From assembly GCA_037481615.1 (NCBI GenBank), contig JBBFLI010000010.1: a DNA stretch of 64,000 bases. One strand, given 5' to 3'. The position numbers were made by a program, and so were the translations under genes. Below the pieces are notes generated by a model that was not told the origin of the DNA, ran no database searches, and saw only the letters and a list, made by a program, of their open reading frames with translations. Positions within the stretch are counted from its first letter, which is position 1. Each line of letters begins with the position of its first letter. The DNA is from SpSt-501 sp037481615 (GTDB lineage: Bacteria > Desulfobacterota > Desulfobacteria > Desulfobacterales > SpSt-501). This document shows, in pieces, positions 34,634 through 42,735 of this stretch.

Positions 34634-34718
34634 GCTTTTAATTCATATTACGGTTTTTCCCCCCATCGCTCAAGGAAATCTTGCCCCCCCGCGGGGGCGT
34701 AAACCCGTCACCCTGTCG

Positions 34719-35564
34719 ATGGAACGAATCCCTGCCGCCGACGAAACCCCCGATCGCCCCTCCGGCGGGCCGCGTCCGGTCGAGCTCCCGGGGGTCTCCG
34801 CGCTCGGCCGTTTCGGGCTGAGGCTGAACAACTCGCTCGGGGCGCTCGGCATCTTCTTTCTGCAGGCCGCCCTGCGCATGTTCCACTGGAAGCAAATCCC
34901 GGAGATCGTCCAGCAGATCTATTTCATCGGCGCCAAGTCGGCGAGCATCGTCGCCCTGGTCGGCTTTTTCACCGGCATGGTGCTCGGGCTGCAGCTCGTC
35001 TACGTGATGAACAAGTTCGGCGCGGTCGGATTCCTGGGAACCGCGGTCGCCCTCTCGCTCATCCGCGAGCTCGGGCCGGTGCTCACCGCGATCATGATCA
35101 CCGCGCGGGCCGGCTCGGCCATGGCGGCCGAGATCGGCATCCAGCGCATCTCCGAGCAGATCGACGCCCTGCAGACGATGCGCATCGACCCGCTCGGCTT
35201 TCTCGTGAGCCCGCGCCTTGCGGCCGGGCTGGTGAGCTTTCCCATCCTCACCGCGATCTTCGACCTGATCGGCATCCTGGGGGGCTACGTGAGCGGGGTG
35301 ATCCTTCTCGGGGCGAACGCCGGCTCCTACCTCTACCGGATCGATGCGAGCGTCGACTGGGTCGATGTCCGCGGCGGCTTCCTCAAGTCGATCGTCTTCG
35401 CCGCGATCGTGATCGCGATCTGCTGCTTCCAGGGCTTTTTCACCCACCTGCGCACCGACAGCCACGGCTCGAAGAGCGTCAGCCTCTCGACGACCTCGGC
35501 GGTCGTGCTCTCCTGCGTCTGGATCCTGATCGCCGACTACGTCGTCACCTCCTTTCTTTTGTGA
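34719..35564 (+). CDS. mlaE: MlaE-family lipid ABC permease
   Basis: 281 residues. Five or six membrane spans and the hallmark ELGPVLTAIMITARAGSAMAAEIG (split here: ELGPVLTAIMI, then ARAGSAMAAEIG at about 155-166) define the MlaE permease, which moves phospholipids between inner and outer membrane together with MlaF, MlaD and MlaC. ATG at 34719 gives normal family length; it has a poor ribosome site, and an ATG at 34632 overlaps the -10 box, so the start is the least certain part. First gene of mlaE-F-D-C, ending 15 bases before mlaF. Confidence 0.9.
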   Translation: MERIPAADETPDRPSGGPRPVELPGVSALGRFGLRLNNSLGALGIFFLQAALRMFHWKQIPEIVQQIYFIGAKSASIVALVGFFTGMVLGLQLVYVMNKFGAVGFLGTAVALSLIRELGPVLTAIMITARAGSAMAAEIGIQRISEQIDALQTMRIDPLGFLVSPRLAAGLVSFPILTAIFDLIGILGGYVSGVILLGANAGSYLYRIDASVDWVDVRGGFLKSIVFAAIVIAICCFQGFFTHLRTDSHGSKSVSLSTTSAVVLSCVWILIADYVVTSFLL

Positions 35565-35579
35565 GCGGGGCCGGCCGGC

Positions 35580-36827
35580 ATGGAACGCGAGCCGCTGATC
35601 GAATTCCGCGACGTGGTCAAGCGCTTCGACAGGCGCACGATCCTCGACGGGGTGAGCTTCCGCCTCTACGAGGGCGAGGTGACGACGATCATCGGCCTGA
35701 GCGGGACGGGAAAGAGCGTCACCCTGAAGCACATCATCGGCCTGCTCCGGCCCGATGGGGGCGAGATCCGCTACCGGGGGACGCCGCTTTCCCGCATGAG
35801 CCGGGGGCAGTGGGACGCCTACATCGGCCGCGTGAGCTACATGTTTCAGAACAACGCCCTCTTCGACGCGATGACCGTGTTCGAGAACGTCGCCCTGCCG
35901 CTCAAGCGGACGACCCGGCTCTCCCGCCGCGAGATCGAATCCCGCGTCATGGCCCGCATCGAGCAGACCGAGCTCACCGAGGTCGCCCACAAGTACCCCT
36001 CGGAGATTTCGGGCGGCATGCAGAAGCGCGCGGCGCTCGCGCGGGCGCTCGTGACCGACCCCCAGATCGTCCTCTTCGACGAGCCGACGACCGGCCAGGA
36101 CCCCATCCGCAAGAACGCGATCCTGCAGATGATCGCCGAGTACAAGAAGAAGGTGGGCTTCACGGCGGTCCTGATCAGCCACGAGATCCCCGACGTCTTC
36201 TTCATCTCCAACCGCATCCTCGTGCTCTGGGACAAGCGGATCGTCTTCGAGGGCACCCCCGAGGAGATGGCCACCTTCGATCACCCCTTCCGCGACGAGA
36301 TCCTGCGCAGCCTCGAGAGCCTGCAGGAGGGGATCACCGGCGTCTATTCCACGCGGCACTTCAAGATGCGCTACCAGACGGAACTCGGCCGCAGCGGGGC
36401 CGAGGAGACCTACGCGCTGCTCGTCTTCTCCTTCGACAACCTGGACGAGATCGACCGCGGGGTGAGCCCGCGGGCGGCCCAGGAGACGCTGCGGGCGCTC
36501 GGTTCCTACATCGGCAAGCACTTCGGCGCGGTCGGCGGCTTCACGACGCGGCAGACGATCCACGAGTTCATCACCATCCTGCCCTTTTCCGACCTCGAGG
36601 AGGCGCGGCGCATCCTCGAGCGCTTCGCGGCCGACTTCCAGGGCGAGGGGCTGCCGCGGCTCGCCCGGGAGTTCCGCCGCGAAGTGCCCCCCGAGCGCTG
36701 CTTCGATTTCGTCATCTCGGTCGGCATGGCTCAGGGGAAACCCCTGATCGAGCTCGAGTCGGTGATCGAATTCGCCCGGTTCGACAAGAAACCCATCGGC
36801 GCCTTTACGTGCGACCTGCGGAGGTGA
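35580..36827 (+). CDS. mlaF: MlaF-type ATPase with a C-terminal degenerate GGDEF-like domain
   Basis: 415 residues, against about 270 for ordinary MlaF. The first ~245 form a complete ABC ATPase: Walker A GLSGTGKS (39-46), signature ISGGMQKR, Walker B IVLFDEPTTG, switch His in LISHEIPD. The remaining ~165 residues are additional. They read YALLVFSFDNLDEIDRG, then AAQETLRALGSYIGKHFGAVGGF, TRQTIHEFITILPFSDLEEAR, which resembles the secondary-structure order and spacing of a GGDEF domain, with TIHEF where GGDEF should be, so no cyclase activity would be expected. Placed between permease and MlaD, so it energises the lipid pump; the extension may regulate it. Confidence 0.87.
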   Translation: MEREPLIEFRDVVKRFDRRTILDGVSFRLYEGEVTTIIGLSGTGKSVTLKHIIGLLRPDGGEIRYRGTPLSRMSRGQWDAYIGRVSYMFQNNALFDAMTVFENVALPLKRTTRLSRREIESRVMARIEQTELTEVAHKYPSEISGGMQKRAALARALVTDPQIVLFDEPTTGQDPIRKNAILQMIAEYKKKVGFTAVLISHEIPDVFFISNRILVLWDKRIVFEGTPEEMATFDHPFRDEILRSLESLQEGITGVYSTRHFKMRYQTELGRSGAEETYALLVFSFDNLDEIDRGVSPRAAQETLRALGSYIGKHFGAVGGFTTRQTIHEFITILPFSDLEEARRILERFAADFQGEGLPRLAREFRREVPPERCFDFVISVGMAQGKPLIELESVIEFARFDKKPIGAFTCDLRR

Positions 36828-36833
36828 CCCGGC

Positions 36834-37286
36834 ATGCGGCGCTATTCCAAGGAATCCATCGTGGGGCTCTTCATGCTGGCGGGGCTCGCCAGCATCGGTG
36901 TGCTCACCCTTCAGCTGGGCGACCTGGGGCTTCTCGCCGACGACAGCTACCCGCTCTCGGCGCATTTCCACCGCGTGACCGGCCTGCGGTCGGGGAGCGC
37001 GGTGGTGATGCACGGTCTCGAGATCGGCCGTGTCGGCCGGCTCAGCCTCGACCCGGAGCAGCGCTTCGCGGTGGTCGAGCTCCGGATCCGCCGGGGGATC
37101 CGCATCTACGACGACGCCATCGCCTCGATCAAGACCGAGGGGCTGATCGGCGACCGCTACGTGAGCATCGACCCCGGGGGCAGCGGCGAGGTCCTCCAGC
37201 CCGGCGGGCGCATCCTCGAAACCGAGTCGCCGACGGAGATCATGGACCTCGTCGGCCGCTACGCCTTCGGCGACGTGAAAAAGTGA
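36834..37286 (+). CDS. mlaD: MlaD-family (MCE) lipid-binding protein
   Basis: 150 residues: one N-terminal membrane anchor (about 10-29) and a single MCE domain (about 38-125, FHRVTGLRSGSAVVMHGLEIG, RYVSIDPGGSG). Short compared with E. coli MlaD (183), lacking most of the C-terminal helix. It should form a periplasmic ring on the permease that shuttles phospholipid to MlaC. 6 bases after mlaF. A perfect 7-bp hairpin (37291-37310) follows the stop and could limit read-through into mlaC. Confidence 0.88.
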   Translation: MRRYSKESIVGLFMLAGLASIGVLTLQLGDLGLLADDSYPLSAHFHRVTGLRSGSAVVMHGLEIGRVGRLSLDPEQRFAVVELRIRRGIRIYDDAIASIKTEGLIGDRYVSIDPGGSGEVLQPGGRILETESPTEIMDLVGRYAFGDVKK

Positions 37287-37365
37287 ACGGCCGCCCGCCG
37301 GACCGGGCGGCGATTTCCGTGTGCGCCCGGGGTTTACGGGCGACGCGGCGGAGGGAGGAACCCGG

Positions 37366-37968
37366 ATGCGATTCGTCGTTCTTTGCGTGGGACTTGTCTC
37401 GGCGCTGGCTGCGGCCCCGGCCGGGGCGGCGGCCGCCGCCTCCCCTCGGGAGACGGTGGAAACCCAGGTGAACCGCGTGCTGCGCACCCTGGGGGACCCC
37501 GCCTTCCGCAACGAGGGCCGGGAGGCGAAGATCGCCAAGATCCGCTCGATCGTGAACGAGATCTTCGACTACACCGAGCTTTCGCGGCGCACGCTCGGCC
37601 GGGAGTGGGCGAAATTCAGCCCCGCCCAGCAGGAGGAATTCGTCCGCCTCTTCGGCGATCTCCTCGAGAAGACCTACGCCGACCGGCTGCTTTCCTACTC
37701 GAACGAAAAGGTCGTCTTCGAGCGCGAAACCCTCTTGCGCGAGGGGCAGGCCGAGGTGACGAGCAACATCCTGACCGGCGACGGCAAGAAGATCCCCCTC
37801 GACTACCGCCTGATCCGCACGCCGGAGGGCGCCTGGCGCGTCTACGACGTGATCGTCGAGGGGATCAGCCTGGTCAAGAACTACCGCGACCAGTTCCGCG
37901 ACATCCTGGCCAAAAACCCCCCCGAGGAGGTCCTCAAGATCCTGCGCGAGCGGGCGGCGAAAGGCTGA
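37366..37968 (+). CDS. mlaC: MlaC-family periplasmic phospholipid carrier
   Basis: 200 residues from the ATG preceded by GAGGGAGG (an in-frame GTG at 37321 is rejected for lack of a site and because the signal peptide begins at 37366). Signal peptide about 1-25 (ending AAAAAS). The mature part fits the Tol/MlaC family: EIFDYTELSRRTLGREW near residue 65-80, then FVRLFGDLLEKTYADRL, and GAWRVYDVIVEGISLVKNYR. It carries phospholipid between the MlaD ring and the outer-membrane MlaA protein; no mlaA or mlaB is present in this window. Confidence 0.9.
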   Translation: MRFVVLCVGLVSALAAAPAGAAAAASPRETVETQVNRVLRTLGDPAFRNEGREAKIAKIRSIVNEIFDYTELSRRTLGREWAKFSPAQQEEFVRLFGDLLEKTYADRLLSYSNEKVVFERETLLREGQAEVTSNILTGDGKKIPLDYRLIRTPEGAWRVYDVIVEGISLVKNYRDQFRDILAKNPPEEVLKILRERAAKG

Positions 37969-37993
37969 GGCTTGCCCCGCGGCACCCCGGCCG

Positions 37994-38383
37994 TCAAGGG
38001 GCGGGCCGCGTGCGCGCCGCCCACTCCGCGCCGCGCCGGGGGTCGAGCCGCTCGAGCTCGAAACCCGAGGGCGACTCCAGGGGCCGGATGAGGAAATAGG
38101 CGGTCCGGCCCGTCTCGACGGCGACCGCGATTTCGCGGTCGGCGACCCCGACGGTGTACACGCCGGGCGCCAGGCGGAACTCCCGGTGCTCCCCCGCCCG
38201 CAGCCGCGCGGCCGGCTCGCCGTTCACGCGCACCGTGATCCGCACCCCCCAGTCGAAGAGGGCGTCGCTGCGCACCACCACCAGGTGTCCTGCGGCCGCG
38301 GGGTCCTCGGGCGCCGCAGGCGGCTTGAGCGGCGCGCAGGCGGCGAGCACGAGCGCGAACAGAGCCATCCGCCGCGGGTTCAT
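37994..38383 (-). CDS. Small lipoprotein of unknown function
   Basis: 129 residues beginning with a lipoprotein signal whose lipobox reads LAAC (Cys near residue 16). The mature part is beta-rich: VVVRSDALFDWGVRITVRVNGEPAARL, then a GVYTVGVADREIAVAV strand pair, similar in style to DUF2846-type small lipoproteins, not a firm match. Overlaps the YihY gene by ATGA, so it is the last gene of the DUF177-YihY-lipoprotein operon, convergent with mlaC. Confidence 0.75.
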   Translation of the reverse strand: MNPRRMALFALVLAACAPLKPPAAPEDPAAAGHLVVVRSDALFDWGVRITVRVNGEPAARLRAGEHREFRLAPGVYTVGVADREIAVAVETGRTAYFLIRPLESPSGFELERLDPRRGAEWAARTRPAP

Positions 38384-39303
38384 GGGGCGGGTTCCTTTCT
38401 TCCGCCCCCCGCGAGGCGGCGGCGGTCGAACTCGGCGATCACCTGGGCCCCCAGGAGCACGATGATGACCGCGGCCTCGATGCTGAGCAGCGCGACGACG
38501 GTGGTCGCAATCGAGCCGTAGATCACGTTCACAAAGGACAGCCGCGCGTAGTACCAGACGATCGCCCGGCGGACGATCTCCCAGAGCAGCGTCGCCGTCA
38601 CCGCCCCGGTCAGGGCGTGGGTGAGCGAGATGCGCCCGACGGGCATGACGAGGTAAAAGGAGGTCAACAGCAGCGCCATGCCGCCCATGCCGAGGAGGTA
38701 GAGCAGACTGCGGCCGAAACCGCGCAGCGGGATCTCCCGGCCCAGGATCAGCAGCTGCTGGCGTTCCAGCGCGTCGAGGGCGCCGGCGATCAGCGTGACG
38801 AGGAGAAAGCCCAGGCCCAGGAGCAAGATGTAGGCATAGGGGATGATCGCCGACACGAAGAGCGGGCGCCGCAGGGCCTGCTTGCGGTGGGCGAAGATGA
38901 CCGCCATCGCGCTTTCGAGGACCGAGAAGGCCATGGAGCTGAAAAAGAGCATGATCACGAAGCCGACCGCGCCGACGAGGTGCCGCCGCGCGAGGAACAT
39001 GCGCACCTGCTCGGCGAGGCTTTCGGCGTAGCCGGGAATGAGCAGTTCGAGATTGTCGGCGACGGTGTGGATGAGCTGCTCGGAATCGACGAAATGCGAA
39101 AGCCCCACGAGCAGGAGCGCCAAAAGCGGGACGATCGAGAGCAGCGTGTAGTAGGCGACCGCGCCGGCGAGCAGCAGCCCCTGGCAGCGCTGGAATTCGC
39201 GCAGGACCTGCCAGGCGAAGCGCCCGGCCTGCGCAAGCAACCCCGACCGCGGCCGGGGAGGGCAGGGCGGGTCCTCCCGGCTCTGGAATGGCGGCTCGCT
39301 CAT
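38380..39303 (-). CDS. YihY/RNase BN-family inner-membrane protein
   Basis: 307 residues with about six membrane spans. The family pattern is clear: AGAVAYYTLLSIVPLLALLL near residues 45-65, GAVTATLLWEIVRRAIVWYYARL, then VNVIYGSIATTVVALLSIEAAVIIVLLGAQV, the standard ending of YihY proteins. Despite an old RNase BN label, the family is a membrane protein of unsettled function. Start by ATGA overlap with the DUF177 gene. Confidence 0.92.
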   Translation of the reverse strand: MSEPPFQSREDPPCPPRPRSGLLAQAGRFAWQVLREFQRCQGLLLAGAVAYYTLLSIVPLLALLLVGLSHFVDSEQLIHTVADNLELLIPGYAESLAEQVRMFLARRHLVGAVGFVIMLFFSSMAFSVLESAMAVIFAHRKQALRRPLFVSAIIPYAYILLLGLGFLLVTLIAGALDALERQQLLILGREIPLRGFGRSLLYLLGMGGMALLLTSFYLVMPVGRISLTHALTGAVTATLLWEIVRRAIVWYYARLSFVNVIYGSIATTVVALLSIEAAVIIVLLGAQVIAEFDRRRLAGGGRKEPAP

Positions 39304-39845
39304 GGGGCTCCGATCTTCCGATGGCGCAGGGCGGCGAAAGGCCCCGCCTTCTCCTGCCGCGGGCAGGCGCAGGGCCCGCGGTTCAGGTCGGCCCCGCAGT
39401 GCGGGCAGAGGCCCCGGCAATCCTCGCGGCAGAGCGCACGGATCGGAAGCGCGAGCACGATCTCTTCCTGCATCCCGGTGGCGAGGTCGATTTCCTCGCC
39501 CGAAAAAGGGAGGAGATCCGCTTCTTCGGGATCGACGTCTTCCGACTCCTCCGCGGCCTCGGCGGCGGGCGGCCGGCGGCCGTAGGCGAGCCGGATCTCG
39601 GCGGCGATCGGGAAATCGAACACCGTCAGGCACCGCGCGCAGGAAAGCCTCACCGTGCAGGCGACCGAGCCCTCGACCTCGATCAGCTCGGAGACGCGCT
39701 GCAGACGGAGGCGGCTGGCGATCGGCCCGGCAAAGGAGGCCTCGCCGCGGAGCGCCATTTCCCGGAGCACCGGAAAACGCTCCGCGGGAATCTCGAACTC
39801 GATCGTGGTCGGGGCGTCGGCGATCTCGCGAAGGGAAACCTTCAT
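39300..39845 (-). CDS. DUF177 (YceD-like) protein
   Basis: 181 residues. A beta-rich N-terminal half with a zinc-type CARC (LSCARCLTVFDFP, about 69-81) and the C-terminal DUF177 signature GLCPHCGADLNRGPC. In many bacteria YceD is encoded just before rpmF and affects 23S rRNA accumulation; here rpmF does not follow and the next gene is YihY. Expressed from the strong promoter at 39899-39927. Confidence 0.88.
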   Translation of the reverse strand: MKVSLREIADAPTTIEFEIPAERFPVLREMALRGEASFAGPIASRLRLQRVSELIEVEGSVACTVRLSCARCLTVFDFPIAAEIRLAYGRRPPAAEAAEESEDVDPEEADLLPFSGEEIDLATGMQEEIVLALPIRALCREDCRGLCPHCGADLNRGPCACPRQEKAGPFAALRHRKIGAP

Positions 39846-39898
39846 GGCCGTCTCTCCCTTCCGGGGGGGAATCCCGTTCCCTTCCCCCCCCGGCGGGG

Positions 39899-39927
39899 AC
39901 TATAGCCCAAATGCCCAGCAAGACCAA
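39899..39927 (-). promoter_or_regulatory. Promoter of the DUF177-YihY-lipoprotein operon
   Basis: On the minus strand TTGGTC (39922-39927), exactly 17 bases, then TATAGT (39899-39904). Good -10 and spacing; transcription would start about 45-50 bases before the DUF177 ATG. Confidence 0.55.
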
Positions 39928-39980
39928 GCGGGATCCGCGGCCCTTGCCCGCCGGGGCGCTCCTCTGGTAGGAAAAAATCC

Positions 39981-40646
39981 ATGCCCGCCGCGACCTCGCC
40001 TTCCTGCCGCCGTTGCGGCGCCTGCTGCCGGAGAGGGGGGCCCGCCCTGCACGAGGAGGACCGGCCGCTCGTGGAGGAGGGGGGGATCCCCCTGCGCGAT
40101 CTCTTCACCGTGCGACGCGGCGAATGGGTTCGCGAGCCCATGCGACCCGGCCTGGTGCAGCTTGCCGCCGAGATCGTCAAGGTGAAGGGCGCGGGCGGGG
40201 GCTGGGCCTGCCGCCTCTACGACGAGGCCTCCCGCGCCTGCCGTATCTACGAGCGCCGTCCCCGCGAATGCCGGCTCCTCGACTGCCGGGACCCGCACCC
40301 GTTGCTGGAGGCGTATCCCCGCGGGCGGCTCACCCGGATCAATCTGCTCGCGGCGGCGCCGCACTTCCGGGATCTGGTCCTCGACCACGAGCGCCGCTGC
40401 GACCTCGGGACGGCCTGGAGGCTTCTTCAGACCGGGGAGGGCCCCGCGGCGCAACGGCTGGCGGAGATGGCGCACTACGACGCCGAGCTGCGGCGGCTTC
40501 TCGTCGGCCGCGGGGGGCTCGATGCCGGGCTGCTCGATTTCCTCTTCGGCCGGCCGGTCGAAACGGTCTTGCGCCTCTTCCGCCGGCGGCTCGCGCACGG
40601 GCCGGATGCGGCGGAGGAGGGAGCCGACGAAGGGGGACCGCCATGA
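39981..40646 (+). CDS. YkgJ-family cysteine-cluster protein
   Basis: 221 residues. The N-terminal CRRCGACCRRGGPALHEED (C9, C12, C15-C16 region) and the later ACRIYERRPRECRLLDC form the zinc/iron-chelating CxxCxxxCC-type cluster of the YkgJ (UPF0153) family; function unknown. The C-terminal ~100 residues are helical and Arg/Leu-rich with no domain recognised. It overlaps the quinone reductase start by ATGA and is divergent from the DUF177 operon. Confidence 0.82.
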   Translation: MPAATSPSCRRCGACCRRGGPALHEEDRPLVEEGGIPLRDLFTVRRGEWVREPMRPGLVQLAAEIVKVKGAGGGWACRLYDEASRACRIYERRPRECRLLDCRDPHPLLEAYPRGRLTRINLLAAAPHFRDLVLDHERRCDLGTAWRLLQTGEGPAAQRLAEMAHYDAELRRLLVGRGGLDAGLLDFLFGRPVETVLRLFRRRLAHGPDAAEEGADEGGPP

Positions 40647-41626
40647 GGGCGATCGTCGTGAAACCCGGGCCGCGACAGCCGCGGCTTTCCTGGGAAAAGG
40701 TCCCCGACCCGCGCCCCGGGCCGGCGGAGGTGCTCCTCGAGATACACGCCACGGCCGTCAACCGCGCCGATCTCCTCCAGGCCCGCGGCCGGTACCCGCC
40801 CCCTCCGGGAGTGACCGAGATCCTCGGTCTCGAAGCGGCCGGGGTGGTGGCCGAGGTCGGACCGGCGGTTTCCGGCTGGCGCCCGGGCGACCGGGCGATG
40901 GCCCTCCTCCCGGGAGGGGGCTACGCCGAACGGGCGGCCGTCCCCGGCGGGCTCCTGCTTCCGCTGCCGGAGGGCTGGTCCTTCGCCCAGGGCGCGGCCG
41001 TCCCCGAGGCCTGGATCACCGCCTACCTCAACCTCTGCGAGGAGGCCGGGCTGAAATCCGGGGAAACGGTGCTGATCCACGCCGGGGCGAGCGGGGTCGG
41101 CACGGCCGCGATCCAGCTCGGCGCCGCCGAAGGCGCCCGCGTTTTCGCCACCGCGGGCGGCCCCGAGAAGCTGGCCGCTTGCCGGGGCTGCGGCGCCGAG
41201 GAGGCGTTCGACTACAAGACCCAGGATTTCGCGGTCGAGCTCAAGTCCCGCACCGGCGGCCGCGGCGTGGACGTGATTCTCGACCCCGTGGGCGCCTCCC
41301 ACCTCCGGCGCAACCTCGAACTGCTCGCCCCCCGCGGCCGGATCGTCCTCATCGGGGTGATGGGCGGGAGCCGCTCGGAGATCGATCTCGCCCTCATCCT
41401 GGGCAAGAGCCTGCGGTTGATCGGATCGCGCCTGCGGCCGCGGCCGCTTGCCGAGCGGGTCGAGATCGTGCGGCGTTTCCGCGAGCGCATCCTGCCGCGG
41501 TTCCGGTCCGGCGAGCTCCGACCGATGATCGACCGCGTCCTGCCGATTCCGCAGGCCGATTCGGCCCACGACATCATCCGCGAGAACCGCAACATCGGCA
41601 AGGTCGTGCTCGAGATCCCCCGCTGA
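40643..41626 (+). CDS. NAD(P)H:quinone oxidoreductase, zinc-free MDR family (PIG3-like)
   Basis: 327 residues. GroES-like N-terminal half with AVNRADLLQARGRYPPPPG and ILGLEAAGVV, then a Rossmann domain with the NAD(P)-binding IHAGASGVGTAAIQLG. The zinc ligands of alcohol dehydrogenases are absent, as is usual in quinone reductases, and the ending AHDIIRENRNIGKVVLEI matches the TP53I3/PIG3 quinone reductase branch. Expected to reduce quinones by one or two electrons with NADPH. Sits between the YkgJ gene and DUF502. Confidence 0.9.
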   Translation: MRAIVVKPGPRQPRLSWEKVPDPRPGPAEVLLEIHATAVNRADLLQARGRYPPPPGVTEILGLEAAGVVAEVGPAVSGWRPGDRAMALLPGGGYAERAAVPGGLLLPLPEGWSFAQGAAVPEAWITAYLNLCEEAGLKSGETVLIHAGASGVGTAAIQLGAAEGARVFATAGGPEKLAACRGCGAEEAFDYKTQDFAVELKSRTGGRGVDVILDPVGASHLRRNLELLAPRGRIVLIGVMGGSRSEIDLALILGKSLRLIGSRLRPRPLAERVEIVRRFRERILPRFRSGELRPMIDRVLPIPQADSAHDIIRENRNIGKVVLEIPR

Positions 41627-41635
41627 GGAGGCCCC

Positions 41636-42316
41636 ATGGACGATCCCGCCGCACCCCGATCGGGGAAGCGAAGCCTCTCCGCGCGCCTGCGGGCCTACTT
41701 TCTCGCCGGGGTGCTGGTCACCGCGCCGCTGGCGATCACGGCCTACCTCGCGGTCTCCTTCCTCCTCTGGATCGACACGGGGGTGGGGCGGCTGGTTCCC
41801 GCGCGCTACAACCCCGACACCTATCTCCCGTTTTCCGTGCCCGGGATCGGGCTTCTGCTCGTGATCGTCTTTCTCACCCTGGCCGGCTGGTCCGCGCGCA
41901 ACCTCTTCGGCCGCTTTCTCCTGCGCGCCTCCGAGGCGCTGCTCGAGCGCATGCCGGTCGTGCGCGGGATCTACGCCACCCTCAAGCAGGTCTTCCACAC
42001 GGCCATGGCGGGGGGCTCGCACGCCTTCCGCGAGGTGGTCCTCCTCGAGTTCCCGCGCCCCGGGCTCTGGGCGATGGGCTTCGTGACCGGGAGTTGCCGG
42101 GGCGAGGTCCAGGCGCGGCTTCCCTCCGCGGCGCTGAGCGTCTTCGTCCCCACAGCCCCCAACCCCACCTCGGGCTTTCTCCTCTTCGTGCCGCGGCGCG
42201 ATCTCGTCTTCCTCGAGATGACCGTGGAGGAGGCGATCAAGATGGTCGTCTCCGCGGGGATGATCACGCCCCCGACCGGGCCGGGGAAGGCGCCGAACCC
42301 GGTTTCCGCCCCCTGA
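41636..42316 (+). CDS. DUF502 membrane protein
   Basis: 226 residues with two membrane spans (about 24-45 and 75-96). The family text VPGIGLLLVIVFLTLAGW, ERMPVVRGIYATLKQVF and SVFVPTAPNPTSGFLLFVP is typical of DUF502 proteins; function unknown. It starts 9 bases after the quinone reductase stop. A GGCCCCGG/CCGGGGCC stem (42323-42354) follows the gene and may end the transcript. Confidence 0.9.
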   Translation: MDDPAAPRSGKRSLSARLRAYFLAGVLVTAPLAITAYLAVSFLLWIDTGVGRLVPARYNPDTYLPFSVPGIGLLLVIVFLTLAGWSARNLFGRFLLRASEALLERMPVVRGIYATLKQVFHTAMAGGSHAFREVVLLEFPRPGLWAMGFVTGSCRGEVQARLPSAALSVFVPTAPNPTSGFLLFVPRRDLVFLEMTVEEAIKMVVSAGMITPPTGPGKAPNPVSAP

Positions 42317-42402
42317 GGCCGCGGCCCCGGTCGGCCGTCGCTTTTGCCGGGGCCGGTCTCCCGCGCCGGCGAGGCTCGCCCGCCGGCGCGTCGATTTTGC
42401 TG

Positions 42403-42431
42403 TTGACAAGGATCGAGCCGGTGCGTTATGG
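42403..42431 (+). promoter_or_regulatory. Promoter of the cobalamin locus
   Basis: Perfect -35 TTGACA (42403-42408), 17 bases, TTATGG (42426-42431). The predicted transcription start is within a few bases of the first aptamer stem of the cobalamin riboswitch, as expected for a riboswitch-controlled message. Confidence 0.6.
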
Positions 42432-42440
42432 GCCGCGGCA

Positions 42441-42626
42441 GGCGAGGTGCCTGTTTGCGGCTTAATAGGGAATCCCGTGTGAACCGGGAGCGGTCCCGCC
42501 GCTGTAACCCCGCCCCTTCGCCTCGGGCGAGGGGGAACCTGCCCGGCACCCTGAAGCCACTGTCCCGGAGCGAGCGGGATGGGAAGGCCGCCGGGCGGGC
42601 GGGGGAGCCAGAAGACCTGCCTCGCC
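42441..42626 (+). ncRNA. Cobalamin riboswitch
   Basis: Closing stem GGCGAGG (42441-42447) pairs with CCTCGCC (42620-42626). Inside are the conserved pieces in order: GGTGCC, the AATAGGGAATCCCGTG block, CGCTGTAACCCC, the GCCACTG box (42555-42561 region) and the AGCCAGAAGACCTGCC B12 box ending the aptamer. It is a complete class-I-like cobalamin aptamer. It precedes an intrinsic terminator and a set of cobalamin uptake genes, so high B12 should stop transcription. Confidence 0.93.
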
Positions 42627-42695
42627 AAAAGGGCCGGACCCCCGCGCTCGGACGGGGAGGAGCGGCCGCCGCTGAAGGCGAAGCAAACTGGGTGC

Positions 42696-42731
42696 AGCCC
42701 TTCAAGCCCATCGCGCTTGAAGGGCTTTTTT
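42696..42731 (+). terminator. Intrinsic terminator, riboswitch expression platform
   Basis: Perfect 12-bp stem AGCCCTTCAAGC / GCTTGAAGGGCT with a 7-base loop, followed by six T. It lies 70 bases after the aptamer and only 4 bases before the next ATG. The 3' arm GAAGGG would also be the only ribosome-binding sequence for that ATG, so one hairpin could block both transcription and translation. Confidence 0.9.
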
Positions 42732-42735
42732 CGTC

